Part shown: piece by piece, positions 49,448 to 61,973 of the stretch
How the letters are laid out: every line of letters begins with the position of its first letter
Position numbering within the stretch: position 1 is the stretch's first letter
DNA from: Apiospora phragmitis
Lineage: Eukaryota; Ascomycota; Sordariomycetes; Amphisphaeriales; Apiosporaceae
DNA length: 64,000 nt
Direction: 5' to 3'
Assembly: GCA_038363925.1 (NCBI GenBank)
Contig: JAQQWL010000011.1
Span: forward strand, 1,550,001 to 1,614,000
Translations under genes and position numbers: made by a program
Notes under the pieces: model-generated
What the model was told of the DNA's origin: nothing
Seen by the model: only the letters and a program-made list of their open reading frames with translations
The model's database searches: none

Positions 49448-50949
49448 TTACTGCTTCTTCTCCTCCACAGTCTTCTTCACGCCCTCCACGAAAGCCTCAA
49501 CGGCATCACCTCCGCCGAGGGGCATACTGCCACCCTTCATGTAGCCTCCGTTCTCGACCTTGACGGATAGCGCATCGGCGATAGTCGGCAGCCCACCATC
49601 GCGAATAGCCATCGTCAGACTCGTGAGGCTCTGGTGGAACTGGGGACTCCGCAAGACCTTCTCCAGTAGTGCCTTCTTCTGGCCGAGGCTCATGGCCTGC
49701 TTAGCCGCCTCGATCGCAGCCGGCGTAGGCTCGGCGGAGCTGTCGCCCGCATCGGGTTGTTGGGCAAGAATCAGCACCGCCGGGGGCAGGAAACTCAGAA
49801 GATTATCAACCTCCTCCTCAGAGGCGTGCCTTGCCATAGGTATGGTTGCGGGAGGGGGCAGGAGGTCTGACAGGTGTGGGAATGAGTTGCCCTCCCCTTG
49901 ACTGGCACCTCCAGCTCCAGAACCTCCTTTCAGCGAATCGAGAAAGTTTCTTACGGCAGTAGCAGCATCAGATGAACCACCCGCAGCACTATAACATTGA
50001 AGTTAGCTGAGTTCTGGTAGTACTGGCTTGAATCTAAGCACATTCATGTTGCAGTTGCTGATTTAGCACCAAGCTCTACAAATACAAATATCCACATCTT
50101 AGGTCGTGCTTCCAACTCCCTGATCTCATGTGCCATGCAAGGTTCCCCTCGTGACTAAATTCCTGCATTCGCACCGCAACGCCATGATTCGCTCGAATGA
50201 GAGTGTACCTACGCTCTTGCTCCATCAGCGCCACCTTCTCTAGAACCCTCGCCCTCTTCTCGTACATCGCCACCGGTAGCCCCCGGACCAGCGCCGCCAG
50301 CGCCGCCGCCCCGAGAAGAGTCTCCAGGTCCCTCAACATCTTCCATCGTCTCATCATCATCGTCGGGGCGCGATGGGCGGCTGTGGTTGATCGATGCGAG
50401 CTCGGCGTTCACATTCACCTCTTCTCCCTGGAGAAGAGTATCGACGATCTGTCCGATTTTCAGATCTCTTGGGCTGAAGTAGCTTGCCGCACCATCGCGA
50501 CCTTGAGCTTTTGACTGAAGCCAGAAGATGTGACGTTGAGACGAGGACATGAACTTGAGGACGAAGACTCGTCCGTTGGTCTTGGAAGACGCATGTGTTT
50601 GCTTATCGGATTCGTGGGGAACGAAATGGCCATCGGTTGGCACCATAACCAGGTCGAGTTCGGGGCTGTCTAAAGGTTCACTTCGCTTTCTCCAGCAGAA
50701 ATGGATAAGATCTGTGATAGTCAGAGGACCAGGCCTAGTTCACGAAAGCAACTTGATGTCTAGACGTACCATCTTCGGAGTAGAGATAGACATAGCCCGG
50801 TTCGGGCTTTGCTGTTACCTTGTAGGGCTTCTGCGACGACTGGTTGGGATGTTAGCGGCCAAATTGCTTGTTGGCGTAGGGGTCCTAGGACAGTTTACAT
50901 CAATGTCGCATATGCCAGCCTTGAAGGTTATGATGGGGTTGATAGACAT
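49448..50949 (-). CDS. RPN13: 26S proteasome ubiquitin receptor Rpn13 (ADRM1)
   Basis: Proteasome base subunit that binds ubiquitin through its Pru domain and recruits the deubiquitinase UCH37 through its C-terminal DEUBAD domain. Exons: 50949-50899, 50830-50770, 50711-50213 and 49988-49448, with GT-AG borders (GTAAAC, GTACGT, GTAGGT donors) and consistent phases, giving ~383 residues. The Pru domain covers ~1-115 (INPIITFKAGICDID, KPEPGYVYLYSEDDLIHFCW, FVLKFMSSSQRHIFWLQS). A Gly/Asp/Glu linker follows, then the DEUBAD helices (EEEVDNLLSFLPPAVLILAQ, KALLEKVLRSPQFHQSLTSL, GLPTIADAL). The Met in exon 1 is the usual start. The frame is intact. Head to head with RPL6. Confidence 0.93.
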
Positions 50950-51502
50950 GATGGGCGACTTGTAGCTGACGATCAGAAGTGGAATAGACGAAAGGTAGAA
51001 CGGGTAGGTATGGTGGGTGAGGATGACGACTTCAATCTCAGGTCAGGCTGTTTGTCACAGATATCACAACGCACTCTATTTGTATGCAAGGCTACCACGG
51101 AGCTTCGTAGGCAATGGGTGAGGTGAACAGGGAGCTTGGGCCTCAGCAACTCCCAGACCGGACTTAAACCCCGATGACATAACACCCCACTTGTGGCTGA
51201 TGCTCGGTCCCTAAGATTTTCCTCAGCCGGCTTATCTTATCAAAATGCACGAACCAAGCAACCTTGGGAATTCTTCCAGGGCTGGAAAACCCACAAAGCC
51301 AGCATTTTGCCGATTTTTGTGAGTGTGTGCTTGGGACCAAGAAAGTCGTAGTCTATCAACCCACCAACGACGAACACCCGCGCAAACACCAAATCGCCCG
51401 ACAGGTAGGACAGAGAGATTTCGGTTCTTCTCTTTATTTTTCTTTTCTTCCTTTCGGTCAACCATCCTCTCCCCACGACGACAAATCGACCAAATCGTCA
51501 AA
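50950..51502. promoter_or_regulatory. Shared divergent promoter, RPN13 / RPL6
   Basis: 553 bases between two start codons facing away from each other. The RPL6 side (~51400-51500) is pyrimidine-rich, with CTTTATTTTTCTTTTCTTCC, a typical leader of fungal ribosomal protein genes. Confidence 0.55.
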
Positions 51503-52520
51503 ATGTCGGCTCCTACCAGCAAGACGTTCGGCAAGTCGACCCGGGAGGTGCCTCACCACTCCCAGAAGGCCCAGAAGTGGTACCCTGCCGATGACGAGGC
51601 TCAGCCCAAGTCGGTGAGTTTTTATGCGATCCAATGCGGCAGCATGACTTGTTTCTACGATATCGAATTGGCATATGGCTCTTGAACATTACCCGCCGCT
51701 CCGAGGGGCATCCGATTTCACGATACTGGGCTTGGTTATAGCGTACGGGGGGAAGGAAAGGAGGGACTGGGCATGCCTCATGCTCAGTTGGGAGCCCTGG
51801 ATACATGCCTTTGGGTTTGCATCTGAGCTGAGACAGCGCAAGTCCCAGAGCAAGCACGGAATGGGATATTTGTTATCAAGGAGCCAGCGGGACAAGATGC
51901 CATGCCACTTCGATATGCGACGGAACAAGCTGCGTGTTTCTTCATTGGACATCCTGACTGACTGGCTTTCAATAGGTCCGCAAGGCTGTTCGTGCCTGGG
52001 CTCCCCGCTCAACTCTCCAACCCGGTACCGTCCTGATCCTGCTCGCTGGCCGTTTCCGCGGCAAGCGCGTTGTCTCCTCAAGAACCTCGACCAGGGTGTT
52101 CTCCTGGTCACCGGTCCCTTCAAGATCAACGGTGTTCCTCTGCGCCGTGTCAACTCCCGATACGTCATCGCCACCTCCTACAAGATCGACCTGAGCGGCC
52201 TCGACACCAAGAAGGTTGACGAGATTGCTTCCGAGAAGTACTTCGCCCGTGACCGTACCGCAGAGAAGGCCGGTGAGGAGGCTTTCTTCAAGCAGGGAGA
52301 AAAGCCACAGGTACGTTTGGATTCTGCTATGATACGGACAAGAAGGGGACTAATAAACTATGTGCAGAAGAAGGAGATCAGCAGCAGCCGCGCGGCAGAC
52401 CAGAAGACTGTCGACAAGGCTCTGATTGCCAGCATCAAGAAGGTCGACATGCTCGCCAGCTACCTTGCCAGCTCTTTCAGCCTGCGCAAGGGTGACAAGC
52501 CCCACGAGATGAAGTGGTAG
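51503..52520 (+). CDS. RPL6: 60S ribosomal protein L6 (eL6); one-base frame break
   Basis: Large-subunit cytosolic ribosomal protein. Exons: 51503-51613, 51976-52310 and 52368-52520 (donors GTGAGT and GTACGT; acceptors TAG and CAG), ~199 residues after correction. The N-terminus is [20 protein letters not shown]. The KOW-like core has [52 protein letters not shown] and [12 protein letters not shown]. The C-terminus is [18 protein letters not shown]. At 52071-52078 the frame breaks: TGTCTCCTC is expected as TGTCCTCCTC (CC read as C). With the base restored, exon 2 is 336 bases and phase 0. A frameshift here would be lethal, so this is almost certainly sequence error. Intron 1 is 362 nt, long for a fungus. 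Confidence 0.93.
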
Positions 52521-53121
52521 ATACCCACTTTGTCTACAACGGCACGGATTCGGAGAACTCGCGAGCTTTCGTCGCATGGGATGATTTGTTACTTTAGGGG
52601 CGAAAGGCAACTAGAAAGGTCGCTATGAACAGGCTTGCGGAATGTGGGCGGGCTTGTCAATTGCATCTGGACGTTGAAGGTCATTTGGTCACATTGATTC
52701 TGGCGTCCGTAATGAGGTTCACAGTCAACAAACAAAAAAGAGAGCATATGACAAATCTCTGGTCGGTTCTGGCTGTTATACAATGACTACACAGCATATG
52801 GCGTTATTCAATGAGGAATGGGAACATGTGATCCATGGTACACCTATGATTTGGGCTAGAATGCTCCATGCCCATGCGGTGCCTCCGTAATCCATATCGC
52901 AGCCCTGCTTGGATGCGTTCACGTGTGACCTCAATCAAAATAATCACGAATAACATGATAAGCCTCTTGGCCCGCCATCCCGCGAAACGTCTAATTCCTT
53001 TATGCTTTTCTCTAGCTATATAGCTGCCATAACATCGTTAAGAAAGGCAGCATAAATACGTTCGATCCTTGAGTTAAAGTCTCGCCATTCCGGATCCCAG
53101 CAAGGTGGGTAATCTGGGGAT
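52521..53121. other. Convergent 3' intergenic region
   Basis: About 600 bases between RPL6 (+) and DPP III (-) stops. No gene seen. Confidence 0.5.
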
Positions 53122-55598
53122 TCAAGTCTCGCGCTCCGCCCAGCTCTGGATCATGCCCTCGAGCGTAGCATCGTAGTGCTTGATTGTGACCTTGCCCGAC
53201 GCCTCGTCCAGGACGAGTTGGCCTGTACAAACACCTTGCGGGGTTGCTTGTTGCGGACCACTTCGTCGCGGACCTTCTTGCCCCAGTAGTCGGCATCGAC
53301 GCCCGACATCTCGTTGAAGAACTTAATGCCCGTGTCGACGTTGGCCGTGGCCTTGTAGATGTGCAGCTTCTGGAGGTAGTCACCCACCGCCTTGCGGCCG
53401 GTGGTCAAGATCTTGGACCGGTCAATCTGAATCTTGATGTCGCGCGCGTCGTCTCCGGAGTACTCCAGTTTGCAGAAGTCGTCGCCGGCCTGGAGGAAGC
53501 ACTGCAAGATCGAGAATCGAGCCTGGGAGTGAGGCTGTCCCCACTTGCGGCTCTTGGGGTCGAACATCTCGAGGGAGACCAGACCGGCTCTTGCCATTGA
53601 CAGGTAAGAAGTGTAGAGAATGTCACCAGCTTCGCTGTCCATATCGACGGAACCGTCGCCAAAGCCGAAGATCTTGAGCACGGGGAACTCGCAGCTGAGG
53701 AACATGGCCACCAGCTCCGCTCGGCACTCCTCGTAGGCACCGGCTATGCTACCGAAGACAGAGCCCCAGGTCTGGCCAGGCTTGTACCAAGTAGTGACGG
53801 GCTTGCCGGTCAACGGGGAGACCGGCGGGTTTGCCTTGTCGAAGTTGTATTCGCCCTCCGACGTTTCCTGCAACAGCTTTCCACATCCGTGTCCAGTCAG
53901 TTCGTGCAGACCGACCTGAACCTCGAACGATGCATCCCTGTACTTTCTGTACAAGTCCAGATCTTTGTCTGCGATGAAGGGGATTTTCTCATTGGGAGCC
54001 TTGGCAGACAACACATTACCAAGAGATACGTTCTTGAAACCCTCAGTTTGCCTGATGTCGTCGTAGTTTGGAATATTGATACCTAGGATATGTCAGCAGT
54101 CAGTCATGCAATAGACCCCGCGAGCAGGAGGCTTGGCAAGTACTCACCAGCAGGGATGCCCGAGCCAGCAAATGTCATAACCTCAAGCGAGGTGAAGTCA
54201 GGCGCGAGGAACTTATCCTTCTCGAAGGACTTGTCCCATGGCAAAAGGGGAATGAGACTTGGGGCAGCGTCGACCAAAGCGCCGAATGCTCTAGTCCGTT
54301 CTTGGTTCACGACGGCAGCAAAGCCTTCCCATTCACCCCTGATTCCAGCCGGATCTCTGTAAGTCTCAATGAAGCCAATGTTGCTCTCTACCGCTGGGCC
54401 CTTATCCCGAATCCAGAAGCGTTGGCTATCCTTGAAAGAGAGAAGCGAGCCGTCCTTGAAGGACTTGGCATATGCATTGTACATCTGTTTCTGAGTGTCG
54501 TTGGCGCCATTTTCGGCGGCTTTTTGAATGTTGTGGGTGACAGCGGCCATCTCCTTAGAATGGTCGCCGTAGACGAGCTTGATGGTCTTTCCTGCCAGCG
54601 GGCCCTCGGCGATTTTGAACTCGGTCTCCTTGCCGATATCACCACCTTCGCTGGGAACACTGGTGTCTGCAGAAGCAATCAAGATTTCGAAAACATTGCC
54701 ACTGTTGGTCTTGGCGAGTCTTGTATTCTCGGGCAGTAGACCTTTGTCACCCATCCAATCAGCAACAGCGTCGATTTCATCTTTAGTGATGTCTGACGAC
54801 TCGGGATAGTAGGTGGTCATGTGACCCTCCCCCGGGTATCCCAGATGCATGAGACCAGGCTTGTCTGATGAGAAGATGCCGCCCTTGGTAGCTTCATAGA
54901 ACTTCTTTGCTTCCGGGGAAGTAGCCGCGAGGGCAGCAACCGCAGACTCGGAGCATCTCGGGATAAACTTGGAGTCTCCAAAGCTCTTGTAGTTGCCATT
55001 GTTACCAAGGAACTGGGCGCTATACTCCAGGAATTGCTGTAGTTCCTCCTCCGAAATGCCAGCCTTGGACTGTAGAGCCTTCCAGTCACCCCCGGTGCTC
55101 TTATGCAGTGCTAAGATGAAGTCGTAAATTGCCTCAGATTCGGGCGAGATCTGCCGTAACACGATCCTTGTGCCCGAGAAGGAAGCCCTTTAGGAATGTG
55201 TTATTTAGTGTTACGTCTGTGGGAGTCGCACCTGCACGATCCACTTGTCACGTGTACGGAGGTTCGGGGTAGCAGAAGTCGACAGGCTTAACCTACTGGC
55301 TGATGAAGTGAGCATATCGCTTCTGCCTGTCGTCCAGAGCTTCGAAGTGCTTCTCGATTTCCAGCCTGACGATGCTGGGAGGGGAGTCGGCCAGGTAGTG
55401 TTTCAGATCGTCGGCGTGCATTTTCGAGGGTGTTGCGTAGGATCGGGCCCAAACGTGCTGCTTGTTCTGGTATTTCAAGGGTTGCGATGCGGCGGCAGTG
55501 AGAAGTGAGGTGGGATAGAAACTGCCAGCAGTCGTGAGGAATCTAGATCTCGAAAGGCCTTGTCTCAGAAGACTTCGAGGAAAGGTTGAAATGGTCAT
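53122..55598 (-). CDS. DPP3: Dipeptidyl peptidase III (zinc metallopeptidase M49); one-base frame break
   Basis: Removes dipeptides from the N-terminus of short peptides. Exons: 55598-55297, 55187-54148 and 54082-53122 (donors GTAGGT and GTGAGT), ~767 residues after correction. Residues 1-59 resemble a mitochondrial presequence (RSLLRQGLSRSRFLTTAG). MHADDLKHYLADSPPSIVRL at 60 is where cytosolic enzymes usually begin. Zinc site: HELTGH at ~507-512 and EECRAE at ~565-570, the M49 HExxGH/EECRAE pair, with Thr in place of the usual Leu. Near 53213-53215 the frame breaks after VFVQANS. One missing base restores LDEASGKVTIKHYDATLEGM and QSWAERET-stop at 53124-53122. Without it the reading ends a few residues earlier with a scrambled tail. 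Confidence 0.9.
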
Positions 55599-58500
55599 TG
55601 AGGGAGAGGGGAAGTCGGCGCCCCGTCGTTTGCCGTAGCCGCTTTCTTTCCACTTTCACTCAATACCTTCCTCACATAGGCTGAGCGGGGCCCAATAAGC
55701 TTTCTGCAACTCAATTCTCCGCAGGCGGACTACAGCTTGACCCTACCTACTTACCTAGGGTCACACACATAAGCTGCAGCAGCGCTAATAAACCGTCTGG
55801 TCTGGTGTTTCTGGTCCTTCCCGGTGCGTGGTTTGTCGTGTTTCTTAGGTATTAATTGTCAATTGCGAATCGCTCATGAAACGATACCTAACTTAAGAGC
55901 AAGAATCGGGAATCCTCACGGTCTAGAACTAGAAACCAAACACCGAGATCACTAAGCGCCGGTATCCGCCACAACAAATCGATAAGCCTGGTAGCAACGG
56001 CGAGAGCCGGGTGTGCCACACGTTGCTGAGTCAGCCATGGCCAACTCGACAGTGTAAGATCAAGCAAAGAGTCCAACCATGGGGGTATCCCTTGCTCAGA
56101 TCTTATACATGGTATATTTATAGTATTTTGTGGTTGTATCTTTCTCTACGCGGATATGAGTTTTCTTTGAGGGCATTCAACTCGGCCAATATGACCAACC
56201 ACAAGAGCTTCAATGTGTCTTCTGCATGAAGTTAAGAAGGCGTCTCTGCAATACATACAGCCCCCGGTTTTCGAAGATATAAAACACTACTCTGAGTATA
56301 TCCGCTTTGCAGATTCTAGATTCTTTAGCAACTCTTACATGATGGTACAGACGCATAGATACGCATGGACTGGCCCTTTTCATGCCCGACGTTGGGGCTG
56401 GTAACGCATGCCAAGTCTCAGGGAGAAGAATACATATTTAGGCGGTACCCAAATCGCAACGTGACAAGGGCCAAGCAGCCGATATGGGAAACATGAAATG
56501 CGTGAGTTGAGTAGACTGAGGTATGGGTCTAGTAAGCCCAAACAATGTCATTCTCGTAACATCACTTCGGTGCCGGGTTAGAGACGCGATAATCAGGGAC
56601 GGGATAGCTAGCAATGGGATAGCGGGGAAGACATTCTATCTTTCTATAACCATTAAATCCATCTCTACTACCAGCCGCGGCATCGCGAATAGGTATGTAT
56701 GGATTAGTTGTCCGCGTAGCTTCTAGGTCTTGGCTAGAAGACTTCATGTATATCCTACAAGGAAGAAATCAATAAGACCTGTGAATAATTTATCTAGTGT
56801 ATAAATCGGCATCCACTATCTAAGAAACTTTCGGGATAAACAAGTGTATAAAGTGTATATAGGTCACCCGACCAGATAACAGCAGAAGTAGTTAACGAGA
56901 GCATCTCAATGGTCAGAAAGGATAACATGCCAGTCTTGGGAAACGATCAAGAAACCCATGCCGGCTGCGGCCGGCTGCGACGATCGAGGGAGGACCTATA
57001 GGGTAATATTTGAACCAGCAGCCGCTCTTCGCAGGCCGAGTTTGATCCGCATGACAACCGAGATGTAATGCAACCACGGTCCCCAGGTTGGGGTGCCCTA
57101 CCTGCATCTGCGATAAGCGTTGAACGACGGGATCGAACGGCTGGACGAAATCAAGCTATCAAAGGATAGCTTGACAGGACGGGTGCGTTACACTTCTCGA
57201 TTATGAAGGCGATAATGCTAAATTATTACCAGTATGCTTTCGATTTGCTAGAGACTGCCCACGCAATTTTACGAGGCTGCATCTGCTGCTGGTCATGCGA
57301 CCAGAGAGTGTATAGTGGACAGCAAACAAAACCGAACGTTGTATCGCGGGCTTCCCGGCATTTGCATGCTACGAAGAGTTTATGTGCGAGAGTCGATTCC
57401 CGGAGTTGCGGGGCAATGCTGACCTCCATGGTAGTATTCTCCTCCCCGAAAATCGGAGATGATATGAGAAGTAAGGTTTGTGAGTGATCGTGGGAAAAAC
57501 CACACACGAGACGTTATTTTAATTTGCCCGTCAAGGCGCAAGGCGTCTCTGACTGGTCCAGTGTCACACAGGCAGCTCGATGGCTAATTTAGGCAAGCAC
57601 AGTTAGGCTCTCCCCACTGACCACGTTTTGTCCTCCATCACGAAACAGAATTAATAATTGGGGCTTCACAAGACCGATCAATCAATTGATGTGTCCTTGA
57701 CGGCAGACCAGATTACGGTATGTACTGGCACTGGCATTGGATAATTGTGCATGGCTCACATTGATGAAGTTTTAACCTCATAACTCTTCTCGTTCGGTTG
57801 ATCGCCTCTCAAGCCGATCATACATTGGTTATCATGTCATGATAGTTTCCCCCACGCGACCCCCAACTCAATCGACATGTTCAAACCTGAATTCCAATTG
57901 TCGGAATCTCCATCGGCTGAGGAGTTCACACTAGACCCATTACTTGGTCGGTCTCCCTGTTTCCGTCGGACGGTCGGAGTTTTGCCCGCCGTTCTGCGCT
58001 GCCCTGGGCCTGCCCTGAGCCTGCCTGCCCGGGGAATCCGTCCCATTCGAAGAATTCCAGAAACCACCCCCTGGCATGTTTTATGTGATCGAGGATGGGA
58101 TCCCGGTCACTTCAAGTCACTGCTACCGTATTGATTAATTCGATCCTACCTGCGCCCTTTGGCTCCATGTCTTCTGGTCACAAGCGCAGCAGCAAAGACC
58201 CTCTGCTCAATTACCCTCATCTATCTCAGGCGTGTGTGCGTGCTTACTTCTTACATGCCTTGGTCATTCGTGGTCGACTGTCACTGGCCAGGATATGCAA
58301 GCTGTAAGTATGTAGGTAAGTTGCGGCTTTGAAGCTCGGCTGGTTTCTTCTACCTGCTCGTGTTGGACTGGACTTGCTTAGCAGCCCACTTGGACTCCAT
58401 CCAAGTGTGCGCAGCGCAGGCGGCAACACGGGGCCGGGTCGACTTTTGAGACGATCCTACCGGGAAAGATGCCTTCCCCTTGATACGCAGAAACTCTTTA

Positions 58501-59242
58501 CTGGGCCTGTTGTCGTCTTGCCCGACCATCTGATTCGCTGGTGGACCCTGGGAATTACCATCTTTGACGTGCATACCGCTAGCCCAGTGAGGTGATTCTC
58601 CCACCTGCCAGGCTTCCGGTCAGGCTTCTCTTTTCCCTCCTCCAGCGAGCCTTTGGCCAACCAGCCCAACAAACCTGGCGGAGCTGGTAGTTCCAGGTAC
58701 GCTGCCACTACGACTCTACGGACCGTCGCCCATGGGGGAACGGTTTTCTAGCAACATCTAGCGGTCCCCAATCTGCATGCACCAAACCACATGCACACAC
58801 ACCCATACCCCCCATTCTCCGTATTCCCTGGCGCTCCCGCAAATTTTTATGGCCATCCACCCAGGGGCTAGCCTAAGGAGCGCTTGGGGCTGGGGAAGAA
58901 CCGGCTGTTAGGTTCTGACATCAACTATTCATATAACACCATTCTTGCGTCCCCAAGCTCCACCCTCTGTTGCCCAACTCATATTACCGCGAAGTTTCCT
59001 CCCGTTTCTCCTTTTCTTTCCATTCAAACAGTTTGCTCTCTTTTGTTTGTATGATCCTAAGTAAACCTGGAAACTGGGACCAATCTTACTCTACCTACTC
59101 CTACCGTTCCTCTTTGCTGTCCATTGAAACATAAGACAAGCTGGTCGTTGTTGCACCGAGCTTCCCCAGTAGCTCCCTCCTTGGCTCGGCGGGCGTTTAC
59201 TAGTTCACCGAACGTGGTGTTGCCAGCGCACGCTCTACCTAG
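55599..59242. other. Long intergenic region, no gene seen
   Basis: About 3.6 kb between the divergent DPP III and gluconokinase genes. Only short open frames. Small tandem words occur (CCGGCTGCGG near 56960-56980; CCTG runs near 58000-58040). The last ~300 bases are C/T-rich and probably include the gluconokinase leader. Confidence 0.5.
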
Positions 59243-60050
59243 ATGATATATCAACACACATCGGCTCTTAATTCCCGTGGCACGATGCTTTCCTACGACC
59301 ATAAGATTTCTTCACTGAATGGTGCTCCAACACCTGCTCCCCCGAACATGGCTTCCAACATGAACTCCTTGGGCGCCGACCCGAAGCCGCTTAACACAAT
59401 CATGACCCCCAACGTATCAAATACGGCAAGCAACGGCCGGCCTGCGCCAAGACACCACCACATCTGGCTGGTCACAGGCCCTGCTGGCTGTGGGAAGAGC
59501 ACCGTCGCGCAGCACATCGCAGAAACACTCAGTGTACCTTACATAGAAGGGGACGAGGTAGAGCATCCATCAGTACCGGGGCATTCTAAGCATATGGCTA
59601 ACATGAGTGGCACAGTTTCACCCTCCGACTAATGTGGACAAGATGCGCAATGGCATCCCACTCACAGACGCTGACCGATGGGACTGGCTGACGCTGCTGC
59701 GCGAGGAGTCGCTGCGGCAGCTGGCCAAGGGCAACGAAAGTGTAGTTCTGACATGTTCTGCATTGAAGCGCAAATATCGTGACGTCATTCGAGTCGCGCC
59801 CTACTATTCGCATGATGTCTTGCTGCACTTTATCTATCTGCACGCTCCGGCGGATGTGCTGCAAAAGCGGGTGGCAGCACGGCAAGGCCATTACTTCGGG
59901 GCGAGCATGGTCGAGAGCCAGTTTAAGATACTGGAACCCCCTAGTGCTGAGGAGACGGATGTGATCAGCATCGACGTGAGCCAGAGCATGGCAGAAGTGC
60001 AGAGGGAAACGTTAGACAAGGTGCTTCACACGATCGACGAGGCTGCATAA
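59243..60050 (+). CDS. Gluconokinase (EC 2.7.1.12)
   Basis: Phosphorylates D-gluconate to 6-phosphogluconate, which enters the pentose phosphate pathway. Exons: 59243-59557 and 59616-60050. The 58-nt intron has donor GTAGAG, branch GCTAAC and acceptor CACAG, and splits YIEGDE from FHPPTNVDKM. The product is ~249 residues, or 235 if translation starts at ATG 59285. A disordered Asn/Pro/Ser-rich extension of ~70 residues precedes the kinase. Motifs: P-loop GPAGCGKST; GDEFHPPTN substrate loop; GIPLTDADRWDWL; VLTCSALKRKYRDVIR; FIYLHAPADVLQKRVAAR and GHYFGASMVESQF lid region. The frame is intact. Converges on BCKDH E2. Confidence 0.92.
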
Positions 60051-61973
60051 GCAAACACCTGCTCCTGCATGAGATCAGATAGCATGGGTAGATATGGAAC
60101 TACTGCGGGAACGACTGCACAAACTCCACTTCCCTGTGTGACCGGTGCATCTCCAAAGCAATCGAGGCGCAAAGTTTAGCCGGCGTTCCAGACAGCATAG
60201 AAGCCCCCCCGGGCAGGAGACGGTGGAGGCAAGTCTGCAGGACTTGCGCCTTTTTTTCTCTTTTGGTTCTGCAATTGGGAGACGAATACGAACAGGATAC
60301 ACGACTGGCGAATCTGCACGGCGCTCCGGACCCCAACATGGCATACTAGGCGTTCACGAATTTTGGTTTGATTTGCCCTGGCAATTTTCTGCCTTTTGGG
60401 CGTGGAGGCTAGAGGGGGATTTTTTGGGTTCATTTTTCCGCACCAATGGCATACTACCTCTCATGGGCGAATTTGGTTCTCCCCCGTCATTGGTCTTATG
60501 GGTTTGGCGCCTGCAGAGACGTTGGGCAATGCTCTCAGGCAACGTCGTGCTTTTCCCTTTCATGAATTTTCTACCTAGGCAGTGTTTGAGGTCAGATGTT
60601 GGTGGAGTTGAGAGGGAAGGCGTACATAAAAATGCTGCAAGCATTTACTATTTCTGTCGTGAAAGGCAATTGATATCCATTCTACACTATATCGCGCCGC
60701 CCATGTAACAAGTCTGGCTAGTGAGTCAGCCAGTAAGCACCAGCTTGTGCTAGCTCGATCTTTGCAGTGACCCAGAACGGAACCCAGCCGCTGCATTTGT
60801 CGCTGATGCTCACAACCGGCCGAGGAGTCTGTTAGTATACCCATATGCATACCGGTCTTATCCTTTCAGCAGATTACGTATATATGTTTGGGTGATACTT
60901 CTACCCACAGTGAGAGGGAGAAGGAGAGGGAGATTGCAGGTGCCTCCGCCCTCCTAGAAGATGGCAAGCCAATCAAGAACGGGCGGACCTGGATGCCGGT
61001 GCAGCATGCAGATAGGTCAGAGGTGTCGTATATGTAGGCATGTAAGTATGTAGCTAAGCGCGCAATACACACTCTGCCTGCCAGTCGGGCCTGCTTCTCT
61101 CGGTACCGCGCGCTCGTCAATCCTACCGCACCATGGTTCAACCGGTGTAGATTGGGGCACGCAGGGGGGCCATATATGTGTACATGTTCGGTGAGCCATT
61201 TCCTCGCTATCAGTGGGGTTTACCTTACCACGTTTGTCGAATCTTGCAGATGTCAGTATGGCCAAGCTGTCTACTTGCCTAGATGTAGATAGTAGTTATA
61301 GCCGTACTGGATTAGTTAGTTGCATGTCCCGGTTGCACATACCTAGTGACTTATTCCCCTTTATGACGTGTAAGTCTCGCATTACACATGTATGTAGAGA
61401 TGAACCTGACACGGTTTGCCTACATCCTCAAGAACCAATTGAAGCGTAATCGGATCTCTATTGGCCATTGTCTATATGACTATAATCTACGGGTTAATTA
61501 ACAGAGACCCCCTCCATGCATTGGGCCAGCATATGCCCGACGTCCATGTGACCGACGAACCTCGCTCTCCTCGCTCTCCAGATGGCATTCAGTTCCCTGT
61601 TGTACGTAAATGCTCTCATGCATAATAATAATGCCTTTTGTTTCAAGACCCCATGGCCGACAGACCAGATTTGGATCAGATCATCCCCGCCTTGAACACA
61701 TGCGCATACTCTTGCAGACAGCAAGCATGCAATATTTGTATCTGGTGCCGCCCATGCCAGAACCCTTGCTGCCTTGTATCACCGAATGGCACACGAGTCC
61801 GAGCGCCGCAACGCAACGCACCGCCGTCTCTTGTTCTGTGTTTTCAGACAGAGGCGTGACCAGGCCGGTTGATACCCACCTCACTGGTAATCAGTTAGGA
61901 GAGTAAGGGAATTTCGAAGGTCGTAAGTAGGATAGAAGGGTTTGACCATCAATACCAGACAGTAAATAGTCCT
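60051..61973. other. Convergent 3' intergenic region, no gene seen
   Basis: About 1.9 kb between gluconokinase and BCKDH E2 stops. The plus-strand frame 60145-60708 (187 codons) has no recognisable motif and probably lies in or beyond the gluconokinase 3' UTR. Confidence 0.5.

Noticed and set aside
57119..57150. tRNA B-box-like GTTCGATCCCG on the minus strand
   Set aside because: No matching acceptor, D or anticodon stems could be built around it.
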